The translations under genes were made by a program, and so were the position numbers. A DNA stretch of 64,000 nt. It comes from Bacteroidota bacterium. GTDB lineage: Bacteria > Bacteroidota > Rhodothermia > Rhodothermales > JANQRZ01. Numbering within the stretch: the first letter of the stretch is position 1; every line of letters begins with the position of its first letter. This document shows, piece by piece, positions 8,369 to 15,924 of this stretch. The notes below the pieces were generated by a model. It did not search any database. It was not told where the DNA came from and saw nothing but the letters and a program-made list of their open reading frames with translations. Location: NCBI GenBank assembly GCA_038746285.1, contig JBCDKT010000001.1, positions 59,757-123,756 on the forward strand. The letters run 5' to 3'.

Positions 8369-10584
8369 CGCGCCGCCTGCTCCTCGCCGCGCTCGCCTTC
8401 TTGCTACCCACTGCGCTGTCGGCGCAGACGGCGTCGGCGCAGACGGCCGCGCCCGTGCCGCCGCCGCCGACCGAGCGCGTCGTCACCGCCACGTTCGCCG
8501 ACGAGGCACCGCGCATCGACGGGCACCTCGACGAGGCGCTGTGGGACCGGGTCGCGCCCGTGACCGTCTTCACCCAGGTCTGGCCCGAGACCGGGGCGGC
8601 GGCGACCGAGGACACCGAGGTCCGCGTCGCCTACGACCGCGACCACCTCTACTTCGCCTTCCGCAACCTCGACCGCACGCCGGCGCTGATCCGGGCGCGC
8701 AACCTCGAGCGCGGCGGCCCCAACGGCAACGACGACCACGTCCTCATCGGCCTCGACACCTACCGCGACGGGCGCAACGCCTACCTCTTCGAGATGAACG
8801 CGCTCGGGACGCAGGACGACGCGCTCATTACCGACGAGCAGATCGGGTTCGAGAGCTTCACCTGGGACGCCGTCTACCGCTCCGAGACCGTGATCGACGA
8901 GACGGGGTGGTCGATGGAGGTGGCGATCCCGTTCCGGCAGCTCCGGTTTCCCGAGGGCGACGACCTCGCCTTCGGGCTGATGTTCTCGCGCGTGATCAGC
9001 CGCAAGAACGAGCGCGTGATGTGGCCCGCGATCGGGCTGGACCGGGGGTCGAGCTTTGAGGCGCTCGCCACGGTCTCGCAGTACGGCCTGCTGCGCGGTC
9101 TCCGGGGCGTGCGGCGCGGGCAGAACCTGGAGGTCAAGCCCTACGCCATCTCCGGCGCCCAGCAGGCCCGCCCCGACCTCAGCCTGCCCGCCGAGGACGC
9201 CGAGCTGAGCGTCGACGCCGGCCTCGACCTCAAGTGGGGCGTCACCTCCAGCCTCACGCTCGACGCGACGGTCAACACCGACTTCGCCCAGGTCGAGGCC
9301 GACGCGGCGCAGATCAACCTCACCCGGTTCAGCCTGTTCTTCCCGGAGCAGCGCGAGTTCTTCCTGGAGCGCGCCGGCCTGTTCGCCCACGGGTCCTCCG
9401 AGGCGGCCGAGACGTTCTTCTCGCGCCGCATCGGGCTGGACGAGTCGATCCTCGCCGGGGCGCGGCTGACGGGCCAGCTCGGCCCGCTCTCGCTCGGGAT
9501 GCTCAATATCGAGACCGGCCCCGGCCTCGGCGACCTCTTCGGCGCGGCCTCGGCCAACAACACCGTCGCCCGCCTCCGCGCCGACGTGCTCCCGCGCACG
9601 ACGGTCGGCGGGATCGTGACCAACCTCGCGCGCGGCGGGCAGCGCAACACGGCGGCCGGCCTCGACGGCGAGGTCCGGGTCGGGCGCAACAGCGTGGTCC
9701 GGGGCTGGGCGACGCAGGTCTGGGACTCGGACCCCGCGCTCCGCAGCGCGGCCGGGTCGGTCTACGGCCGGCTCGCAGACGACCGCGTCGGCGTCGAAGG
9801 CGCGTTTCGGAGCGTCGGGAGCCGGTACGCGCCGGCGCTCGGGTTCGTCCGGCGGCGCGACTACCGGCGGGTCTTCGGCCGCGCGTTTCTCCGGCAGCCC
9901 CTCGCGCAGCGCCCGCTCGGGCTGCAGCGCGTCGGCGGCGACGTGGACGGCACCGTCTTCTGGGGGCTCGACGGCGCGCTCCAGTCGTCCGAGTTCGAGG
10001 TCGAAGGCTTCGCCGAGTCGGCGAACAACGACCAGGTGGGCCTCGGCGTCCGCCGCGTCTTCGAGCGCCTGGAGGAGCCCTTCACGATCCGCGACGGCGA
10101 GACGGTCCCGGCCGGCGACTACGGGTTCACCGAGGCGTTCGTCTTCGGCGAGACCGACGACAGCCGCGCCGTCTCGGTCGGGGCCGGGGTCCAGGTCGGC
10201 GGGTTCTTCTCGGGCCGCCGGCTGGAGGTCGAGGCCGGGGCGGGCTGGCGGCCCTCGGCCGGGTTCTCGCTCAGCGGCGAGGTCGAGCACTCGCTGATCG
10301 ACCTCGGGAACGGGCCGTTCGCGGCGACGGTTGGCTCGGTGTCGGTGCGGACGGCGTTCAGCCGCGCGCTCTTCGGGCGGACGCTCCTGCAGTACGACAA
10401 CTTCTCGCGCCAGCTCCGGGCCAACGTCCGGTTCAACTGGATCCATACGCCCGGCAGCGACCTGTTCCTTGTCTTCAACACCGCCTACGGCCTCGGCGAA
10501 GACGACCCGCTGGACCCGCGCCGGACGGTCGTCTTCCGCGACCGGCTCGCGGTCGTCAAGCTGACGTACCTCGTCCTCATCTGA
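8365..10584 (+). CDS. DUF5916-type protein: CBM9-like domain plus outer-membrane barrel
   Basis: 739 residues starting at GTG 8365, which overlaps the stop of the PepSY gene (GTGA). Signal peptide to about residue 27 (LSAQTASAQ). A carbohydrate-binding-family-9-like domain follows (APRIDGHLDEALWDRVAPV, then DHLYFAFRNLD, NAYLFEMNALGTQDD and GWSMEVAIPFRQLRF). The rest has alternating polar/hydrophobic strands typical of an outer-membrane barrel (QINLTRFSLFFPEQREFFLER is diagnostic of DUF5916). Function of the family is unknown. Its place inside an iron operon suggests it is co-expressed with uptake genes, but the link could be accidental. Confidence 0.85.
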   Translation: MTRRLLLAALAFLLPTALSAQTASAQTAAPVPPPPTERVVTATFADEAPRIDGHLDEALWDRVAPVTVFTQVWPETGAAATEDTEVRVAYDRDHLYFAFRNLDRTPALIRARNLERGGPNGNDDHVLIGLDTYRDGRNAYLFEMNALGTQDDALITDEQIGFESFTWDAVYRSETVIDETGWSMEVAIPFRQLRFPEGDDLAFGLMFSRVISRKNERVMWPAIGLDRGSSFEALATVSQYGLLRGLRGVRRGQNLEVKPYAISGAQQARPDLSLPAEDAELSVDAGLDLKWGVTSSLTLDATVNTDFAQVEADAAQINLTRFSLFFPEQREFFLERAGLFAHGSSEAAETFFSRRIGLDESILAGARLTGQLGPLSLGMLNIETGPGLGDLFGAASANNTVARLRADVLPRTTVGGIVTNLARGGQRNTAAGLDGEVRVGRNSVVRGWATQVWDSDPALRSAAGSVYGRLADDRVGVEGAFRSVGSRYAPALGFVRRRDYRRVFGRAFLRQPLAQRPLGLQRVGGDVDGTVFWGLDGALQSSEFEVEGFAESANNDQVGLGVRRVFERLEEPFTIRDGETVPAGDYGFTEAFVFGETDDSRAVSVGAGVQVGGFFSGRRLEVEAGAGWRPSAGFSLSGEVEHSLIDLGNGPFAATVGSVSVRTAFSRALFGRTLLQYDNFSRQLRANVRFNWIHTPGSDLFLVFNTAYGLGEDDPLDPRRTVVFRDRLAVVKLTYLVLI

Positions 10585-10642
10585 CCGTCCCGGACCGGGT
10601 CCCGACCCGGACGTGTCTCTCACTGTCTCACCCGTCTCTTCC

Positions 10643-11143
10643 ATGACCAGCCCCCGCCGCTTCGCCTCCCGACTCCTCCTTGCGCTCGCCGCTGTCAGCC
10701 TCGCCGCGTGCGGCGGCGATGCGGCCGAGACCGACGCTGCTGACACCGGTGCCGTGTCGTACAGCGAGAACGCCATCGTCATCCGGCCGGTCGGCAACGA
10801 GATGCGCTACGCGCAGACCGAGTTCACCGTCGAGGCCGGCCAGGAGGTTGAGCTCGTCTTCGAGAACATCGCCACGAGCCCAGTCATGCAGCACAACATC
10901 GTCCTCCTCAACACCGACGACCAGGCCGCCGTCGACCGCGTCGGACAGGCGGCGCTCGCCGTCGGGGCGGCCGGGGCCTACGTGCCGGACGACCCGGCCG
11001 TGCTCGCCTCCACGTCGGTCTCCGGCCCTGGCGAGACAGTGAGCGTGACGTTCACAGCCCCGAGCGAGCCGGGGCGCTACCGCTACCTGTGCACCTACCC
11101 CGGGCACTACGCGCTGATGCAGGGAACGATGATCGTCACGTAG
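10643..11143 (+). CDS. Azurin-like copper lipoprotein
   Basis: 166 residues. Lipobox SLAACGG puts the mature Cys at about residue 22, so it is lipid-anchored in the periplasm or at the surface. The rest is a cupredoxin domain with the azurin copper ligands in the expected order: His in MQHN, Cys and His in CTYPGHYALM, and Met in the same motif. It would carry electrons as a type 1 copper protein. The upstream in-frame GTG at 10613 is ignored because the lipoprotein signal begins at the ATG 10643. It lies 58 bp after the DUF5916 gene and before the second iron operator, so it is either the last gene of the first iron operon or separate. Confidence 0.88.
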   Translation: MTSPRRFASRLLLALAAVSLAACGGDAAETDAADTGAVSYSENAIVIRPVGNEMRYAQTEFTVEAGQEVELVFENIATSPVMQHNIVLLNTDDQAAVDRVGQAALAVGAAGAYVPDDPAVLASTSVSGPGETVSVTFTAPSEPGRYRYLCTYPGHYALMQGTMIVT

Positions 11144-11181
11144 AGCGCAGCACTGGTCTCGACGCATGGTGAGAAGCCACG

Positions 11182-11200
11182 GACGGCTCGCCGAGCCGTC
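11182..11200. terminator. Hairpin after the azurin gene, possible terminator without T tract
   Basis: GACGGCTCG and CGAGCCGTC form a perfect palindrome (11182-11190 and 11192-11200). There is no strong T run, so termination is unproven. A near copy with the same CTCGCCGA centre lies at 26523-26541 after hmuS. Confidence 0.4.
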
Positions 11201-11365
11201 TGCAGCCTCCGGTAGAGTTACTTCGGCTTTGGGAGGGTGTGGTCGCCGGACACGCCAGCGCCATCTCGGCCCGTGCGGTTTGGTTGCCGGCCGAGGCTGG
11301 GGGCGAGGTTCGGCGAAGGTTGCGTGAAGCCAGAACGACGGATAAAGAGAATGTGAGCACGGCTA

Positions 11366-11382
11366 TTTAGATTTAGTCTACA
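11366..11382. promoter_or_regulatory. Putative iron-responsive operator, copy 2
   Basis: TTTAGA-TTTAG-TCTACA, the same 6-5-6 palindrome, ending 29 bp before the ATG of the receptor at 11412. Confidence 0.65.
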
Positions 11383-11411
11383 CATCGCCCCATCACCTCA
11401 CCCCTCTTCCC

Positions 11412-13928
11412 ATGGCTCGCCTTCTCCTCTCCGCGGCCCTGCTTCTTGCCGCCCTCCCAGCCTTTGCCCAGACCGGCAGCATTGTCGGCACTGTGACTGA
11501 CACGGACGGCGCGGCGCTCCCCGGAGCCAACGTCCGCATCGACAACACGACGCTCGGCACCGCTTCCGGCGCTGACGGCACGTTCCGCATCCCCTCGGTC
11601 CCGACCGGATCGCAGACGGTGATCGTGACGCTCCTCGGGTACGCCCGTGCCGAGCGCGACGTGACCGTGACAGCCGTCGGTGAGGTCCGCCTCGACGTGG
11701 CGCTCTCGACCGACGTGCTCCGGCTCAGCGGGGTCGCGGTCACGGCCTCGCGCCGCGAGGAAGACCTCACGCAGGTCCCGCGCTCGGTTGCGATCGTTCC
11801 GGCCGAGACGGTCCAGCTCTACACCGAGCAGTCGCCGGACCTGAGCGCTACGCTCGGCAAGTTCGTCCCCAACTTCACCGCGCCGAACGTCGGCAACAGC
11901 GTCTTCACGGCGACGCTGCGCGGGCGGGCCCCGCTCTACCTCCTCGACGGCGTGCCGCTGGCGACGAACGAGGGTGTCCGCGGTGCCATCCTCGGCAACC
12001 TCGACCCCTCGACGATCGAGCGCGTTGAGGTGCTCTACGGGGCGTCGTCGATCTACGGCGGCGGCGCGCCGGGTGGCGTGATCCAGTTCTTCACGAAGGA
12101 GCCCAGCCAGGCTCCCCTCTCGGCCGAGGCCACGCTCTTTGCCCGGAACTATCTCGTCGACGGGGCCCTCCTCGAGGGTGAGGCCCTCGACTACCGCGCG
12201 GCCCTCACGGTCTCAGGCACGCAGGACCGGTTCAGCTACCTTGTCAACGGGGCGATCGAGACCAACAACGGCATCTTCGAGCCGGACGGTGACCGCCTCG
12301 CGCCCGGTGCCGGCCGCGGCGACTTCAGCGACTACGCGGTCTTCGCCAAGGCGGGCTACGCCCTCACCCCCTCGCAGTCGGTACAGCTCACCTTCAGCAA
12401 CTCGTTCCTCCGTCCTAACCGGTTCGACTTCCAGGCGACGGTCCGGGAAGAGGAGGTCGAGGCCGACCCCGAAAGCGCGACGGCGATCTCGGAGCCGGTT
12501 CCCGAACCGTTCACCTATGACGAGTCGCCCAGCCAGCGCTACACGATGGTGAATGCGGAGTATGCCCACTCGGCGCTCGGCGGCGGTGCCCTTCGCTTCC
12601 AGGGGTTCTACTACGACCTCAACTTCCTCCAGGAGGGCGGCGACATCCGCTCGTTCGTCGAGGACGGAACGTTCCCCGAGTCCTGGCCGGGCTTGTTCCA
12701 GACTAGTTCCTCGGGCCAGGAGATCGGTGCCCGCGCCGAGTACGTCCGCCCGTTCGGCGAGCAGGTTCTCCTCACCATCGGCGGTGACGTCCAGCGGGAG
12801 GAGAACGCGACGCCCGTCGTGGTCTCGACCGATGACGGCACCTTCGACCAGAACCGCGTCTTCGACGGCGGGGGCGGCACGCGCGACCAGGGCGCGCCGA
12901 CCGAGATCCTCAGCGGCGGTGCCTTCGCGCAGCTCGACGCCGACGCGCTACCCAACCTTCGGTTCTCGTACGGTGCCCGGTTCGACTACATCGACTACGA
13001 CGTGCTCCCCTTCGTGCCGACGTTCACAAGGAACGAGCCTGGCCTGGAGCGCCTCGGCGGCTCCGGCTCGGACAGCGGGTTCTCGTTCAACCTCGGCGCG
13101 GCCTATGAGGTCGTCCCGCAGACGACGCTCTTCGTCGGCCTCTCGCAGGGGTTCTCGCTGCCCCAACTCGCGTTCTTATTCACGAACGTCGAGCCCGGCG
13201 TCGTCATCCGGGGCGACGACGTCGTCTCGCCGCAGATCGTCACGAGCGTCGAAGGTGGTATCCGAGGCCAACTCGGGGACCGCTTCGCCTACGGCCTTGC
13301 TGGGTTCTACGCATTCTCCGAAGAGGGGGCGCAGATCGTCTTCGTCGACTCGACGGGCTTCGGCGAGCGCATCCAGGCCCCGCAGCGGAACTACGGGTTC
13401 GAGCTCACAGCCGAGGCCGCGCCTGTGGAGGGCCTCCGCGTCGGCGGCGACCTCTCGTGGACCGAGACCGACGTCGACCCACAGGACGACGGCACCTTCC
13501 AGCCGTCGCGGAACATCGAGAGCATCCCGCTCAAGACCACGTTCCGGGCTTCGTACGCGCCCCCGGTCCTGCCTGGCCTCTCGTTCCGCGCCGAGTTGCT
13601 GGGCCTCTCCGACCGTGACCGCGCCTTCGACTTCTTGGTCGACAACGACGGCGATGGCGAGATCGACGTTGACGACGAGGGCAACCCCTCCCGCGCCGAT
13701 CAGTACGCCATCAACGGCTATATCACGCTCGACCTCGGCGTGGGCTACGAGGTCCCGGCGGAGGTGCTTGGTGGCGCGCGCGGGCGGGTGAGCGTGCAGG
13801 TGCTCAACGTGCTCAACGAACTCTACATCCCGCCGATCGAGCAGCGCAACGTGGGGGCCGTCTTCGCCTCGCGCCGCGTAGCCGGACCGGGCCGCACGCT
13901 CACGCTCACGCTCGGCCTGGAACTGTAG
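11412..13928 (+). CDS. TonB-dependent siderophore-type receptor
   Basis: 838 residues. Signal peptide ends at about AFAQ (residue 19). A CarboxypepD_reg-like domain follows (about 20-95, GSIVGTVTDTDGAALPGANV). The plug starts at about 105 (VAVTASRREEDLTQVPRSV) and contains VEVLYGASSIYGGGAPGGV, the wording of siderophore receptors of the FhuA/FecA kind. The barrel has FVGLSQGFSLPQ and ends in LTLGLEL. It should import a ferric siderophore; the specific ligand is unknown. Operator copy 2 lies directly upstream, a strong terminator follows, and then a PepSY gene. Confidence 0.9.
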   Translation: MARLLLSAALLLAALPAFAQTGSIVGTVTDTDGAALPGANVRIDNTTLGTASGADGTFRIPSVPTGSQTVIVTLLGYARAERDVTVTAVGEVRLDVALSTDVLRLSGVAVTASRREEDLTQVPRSVAIVPAETVQLYTEQSPDLSATLGKFVPNFTAPNVGNSVFTATLRGRAPLYLLDGVPLATNEGVRGAILGNLDPSTIERVEVLYGASSIYGGGAPGGVIQFFTKEPSQAPLSAEATLFARNYLVDGALLEGEALDYRAALTVSGTQDRFSYLVNGAIETNNGIFEPDGDRLAPGAGRGDFSDYAVFAKAGYALTPSQSVQLTFSNSFLRPNRFDFQATVREEEVEADPESATAISEPVPEPFTYDESPSQRYTMVNAEYAHSALGGGALRFQGFYYDLNFLQEGGDIRSFVEDGTFPESWPGLFQTSSSGQEIGARAEYVRPFGEQVLLTIGGDVQREENATPVVVSTDDGTFDQNRVFDGGGGTRDQGAPTEILSGGAFAQLDADALPNLRFSYGARFDYIDYDVLPFVPTFTRNEPGLERLGGSGSDSGFSFNLGAAYEVVPQTTLFVGLSQGFSLPQLAFLFTNVEPGVVIRGDDVVSPQIVTSVEGGIRGQLGDRFAYGLAGFYAFSEEGAQIVFVDSTGFGERIQAPQRNYGFELTAEAAPVEGLRVGGDLSWTETDVDPQDDGTFQPSRNIESIPLKTTFRASYAPPVLPGLSFRAELLGLSDRDRAFDFLVDNDGDGEIDVDDEGNPSRADQYAINGYITLDLGVGYEVPAEVLGGARGRVSVQVLNVLNELYIPPIEQRNVGAVFASRRVAGPGRTLTLTLGLEL

Positions 13929-13955
13929 CCGCCAGCCAGCAGCAGACCGTACGAG

Positions 13956-14003
13956 ACGGTGCCGGGTGGGCACAATCCCTCCCCGGCACCGTTGTTTAGT
14001 TTT
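13956..14003 (+). terminator. Rho-independent terminator after the receptor
   Basis: An 11-bp perfect stem (13956-13966 with 13982-13992) with a 15-nt loop is followed by TGTTTAGTTTT. It lies 28 bp after the receptor stop and before the PepSY gene, so the latter may be expressed by read-through or from its own promoter. Confidence 0.75.
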
Positions 14004-14038
14004 CGGCCGGTTCTCCCGTCTGCTTTTCGCCGCTCGCC

Positions 14039-15700
14039 ATGCAGCCTGCTGCCCCGCCGAAGCGCCCTCCGGTGCCGCGCCCTGTGGCCCCCGCGCCTAC
14101 GCCGCAGAAGCAGCGGCCGTGGTCGCTCGGGCCACGGGCCCAGCGGCTTATGTGGGACGCCCACTCGGCAACGGGCGTCGCGCTCGGGCTGGTCCTGTTC
14201 GTGATCTTCTTCTGCGGCGCCTTCGCGCTCTACCGTGCCCCGCTCGACGCCTGGGCCGACCCGGCGCTGCGCGGCCAGCCAACGCTCTCGACCGAAGACA
14301 TCGTCGGGCCGGTCTTTGCCGAGCGACCGCCCGAGCCGGGCTCCGGCGTCACCGTCGTCTACGCCTTCGGCGAGCGCCGGACGGTCCTCCTGATCTACAA
14401 CCCCGCAGGTGAGACCACGCCGGAGGGAGATCCCGTCCGAGCGGTGCTCACCTACAGCACCACGACCGGCGAGGAACTGGCCCCGGGCGGGCGGAGCCGG
14501 CTGAGCCTCGTGCTCTTCCAACTCCACTTCCTGCTCCAGCTCCGCCACGTCCTGCCGGGCAGCAGCCTCATCGGGATTGCGATCGCGGGTGTGTTCGCCG
14601 TCTTCATGCTCTTCGCGCTCGTCAGCGGGGTGCTGATCCATCTCAAGAAGCTCCCCAAGGACTGGCACACGTTCCGGCCGCGCGGGACGGTCCGCACGGC
14701 GCTTGCCGACGCCCACACCGTCCTCGGCCTTGCCGGGTTGCCCTACGCGGTGATGTACGCCGTAACGGGCGGCATTATCTCGATTATGATCATGCTTGCC
14801 CCGCAGATCGAGACGGCGTTCTTCGACGGCGACGGCGACGCCTACGACGCAGCCATCTACGGCGTCGGCGTGCCCGAGGCCGACTCGACCGGACGGGCGG
14901 CGGCCATGCTCGGGCCTGACGCGCTTGTGGCGGCACTCCCCGAAAGCTGGGCGGGCATCGACCCCATCTTGGTCCGCTACAGCCGCTGGGGGGATGCCGG
15001 CGCGACGGCGACGCTCCACGGGCATGTCAGCGAAACGCTTACCACATCCGGAAAGGCGACGCTGCGCGCGGCCACCGGTGACGTCATCGCCCACAACCCT
15101 CCGACGACGCCGACAGCGCTCGGTGCGACCTACGCCGTGACCGAGCAACTCCACTACGGCGACGTAGGCGGCTGGCTGCTCGACGCGCTCTTTTTCCTGC
15201 TCGCCCTCGCCACGGGTGCCGTCATCCTGACTGGCAACGCGCTGTGGATCGTCGTGCGCCGCCCGAAGGACCCGCGGGCGACGCCCCGGCTGCACCGTGT
15301 GCTCGGCCGCCTCACGGTCGGGTTCGGGTGCGGACTCGTGGCGGCTGTGCCAGTGCTGTTCATCCTTGCGCACGCGATCCCGACGGGCGCGGCCGACCGG
15401 AAGGTGTGGGAGGAGGCGCTGTTCTTTGCCGCGTGGTTCGCACTCATCGCGGCTGCGTTTGCCGGGCCCTCGACCGTGGGAGCGGCGCGGTGGCAACTCG
15501 CGCTCGCCGCCGGGCTGTGCCTGCTCGTGCCGGTGGCGAATGGATGGGCTACCGGCGACTGGCTCTGGGCAAGCGCCGCGAACGCGCGGTGGCAGGTGTT
15601 CTGGATAGACCTCAGCTTTGTCTTCGCGGCGCTGGTGCTTGTCTGGACGGCGCAGCGACTCCGGCCGGTGGCTCCGGACCGCGTGCCTGTGGTACCGTAA
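14039..15700 (+). CDS. PepSY-associated inner-membrane protein (PiuB-type), second copy
   Basis: 553 residues, paralogous to the 6668 protein along its length. Both share the basic Pro-rich start, GVALGLVLFVIFFCGAFALYR, LIHLKKLPKDWHTFRPRG, DAHTVLGLAGLPYAVMYAVTG, and NALWIVVRRPKDPRATPRLHR before the C-terminal helices. It is likely involved in handling imported iron chelate at the inner membrane. ATG 14039 begins the same N-terminus as the paralogue. A terminator hairpin separates it from the receptor. The duplication mirrors the duplicated FG-GAP genes and suggests that the island grew by block duplication. Confidence 0.85.
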   Translation: MQPAAPPKRPPVPRPVAPAPTPQKQRPWSLGPRAQRLMWDAHSATGVALGLVLFVIFFCGAFALYRAPLDAWADPALRGQPTLSTEDIVGPVFAERPPEPGSGVTVVYAFGERRTVLLIYNPAGETTPEGDPVRAVLTYSTTTGEELAPGGRSRLSLVLFQLHFLLQLRHVLPGSSLIGIAIAGVFAVFMLFALVSGVLIHLKKLPKDWHTFRPRGTVRTALADAHTVLGLAGLPYAVMYAVTGGIISIMIMLAPQIETAFFDGDGDAYDAAIYGVGVPEADSTGRAAAMLGPDALVAALPESWAGIDPILVRYSRWGDAGATATLHGHVSETLTTSGKATLRAATGDVIAHNPPTTPTALGATYAVTEQLHYGDVGGWLLDALFFLLALATGAVILTGNALWIVVRRPKDPRATPRLHRVLGRLTVGFGCGLVAAVPVLFILAHAIPTGAADRKVWEEALFFAAWFALIAAAFAGPSTVGAARWQLALAAGLCLLVPVANGWATGDWLWASAANARWQVFWIDLSFVFAALVLVWTAQRLRPVAPDRVPVVP

Positions 15701-15832
15701 AGACGCCTCGGCGAGGTACCCCTGCCGGTGGCTGAGTCGGCGCTGTCCCGGAGCGCCCGCCGTCGATCCATACGCCGCGAAGTCTGCGTGAAGCAGGTGC
15801 TTCACCTCGGCGCGGCGAGGAGAGCATGATAG

Positions 15833-15849
15833 TTTAGACCCAGTCTAGA
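15833..15849. promoter_or_regulatory. Putative iron-responsive operator, copy 3
   Basis: TTTAGA-CCCAG-TCTAGA, ending 75 bp before the ATG at 15925. A second perfect palindrome, GTGAAGCA-GG-TGCTTCAC, lies 27 bp upstream at 15788-15805 and could be a terminator or another operator. Confidence 0.65.
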
Positions 15850-15924
15850 TAGCTCCGTGTCGCAGCGTCATGCGGCGTCGGCAGGCTGTCGGGCGTTCCC
15901 TTCCCTTCACCTTCCCTTGTACCC

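Noticed and set aside
8404..10797. 797-codon minus-strand frame opposite the DUF5916 gene
   Set aside because: Same shadow composition; no domain or ribosome site; the plus-strand gene has a clear family.
13823..15805. 660-codon minus-strand frame over the second PepSY gene
   Set aside because: Shadow of a membrane protein gene; no recognisable feature.
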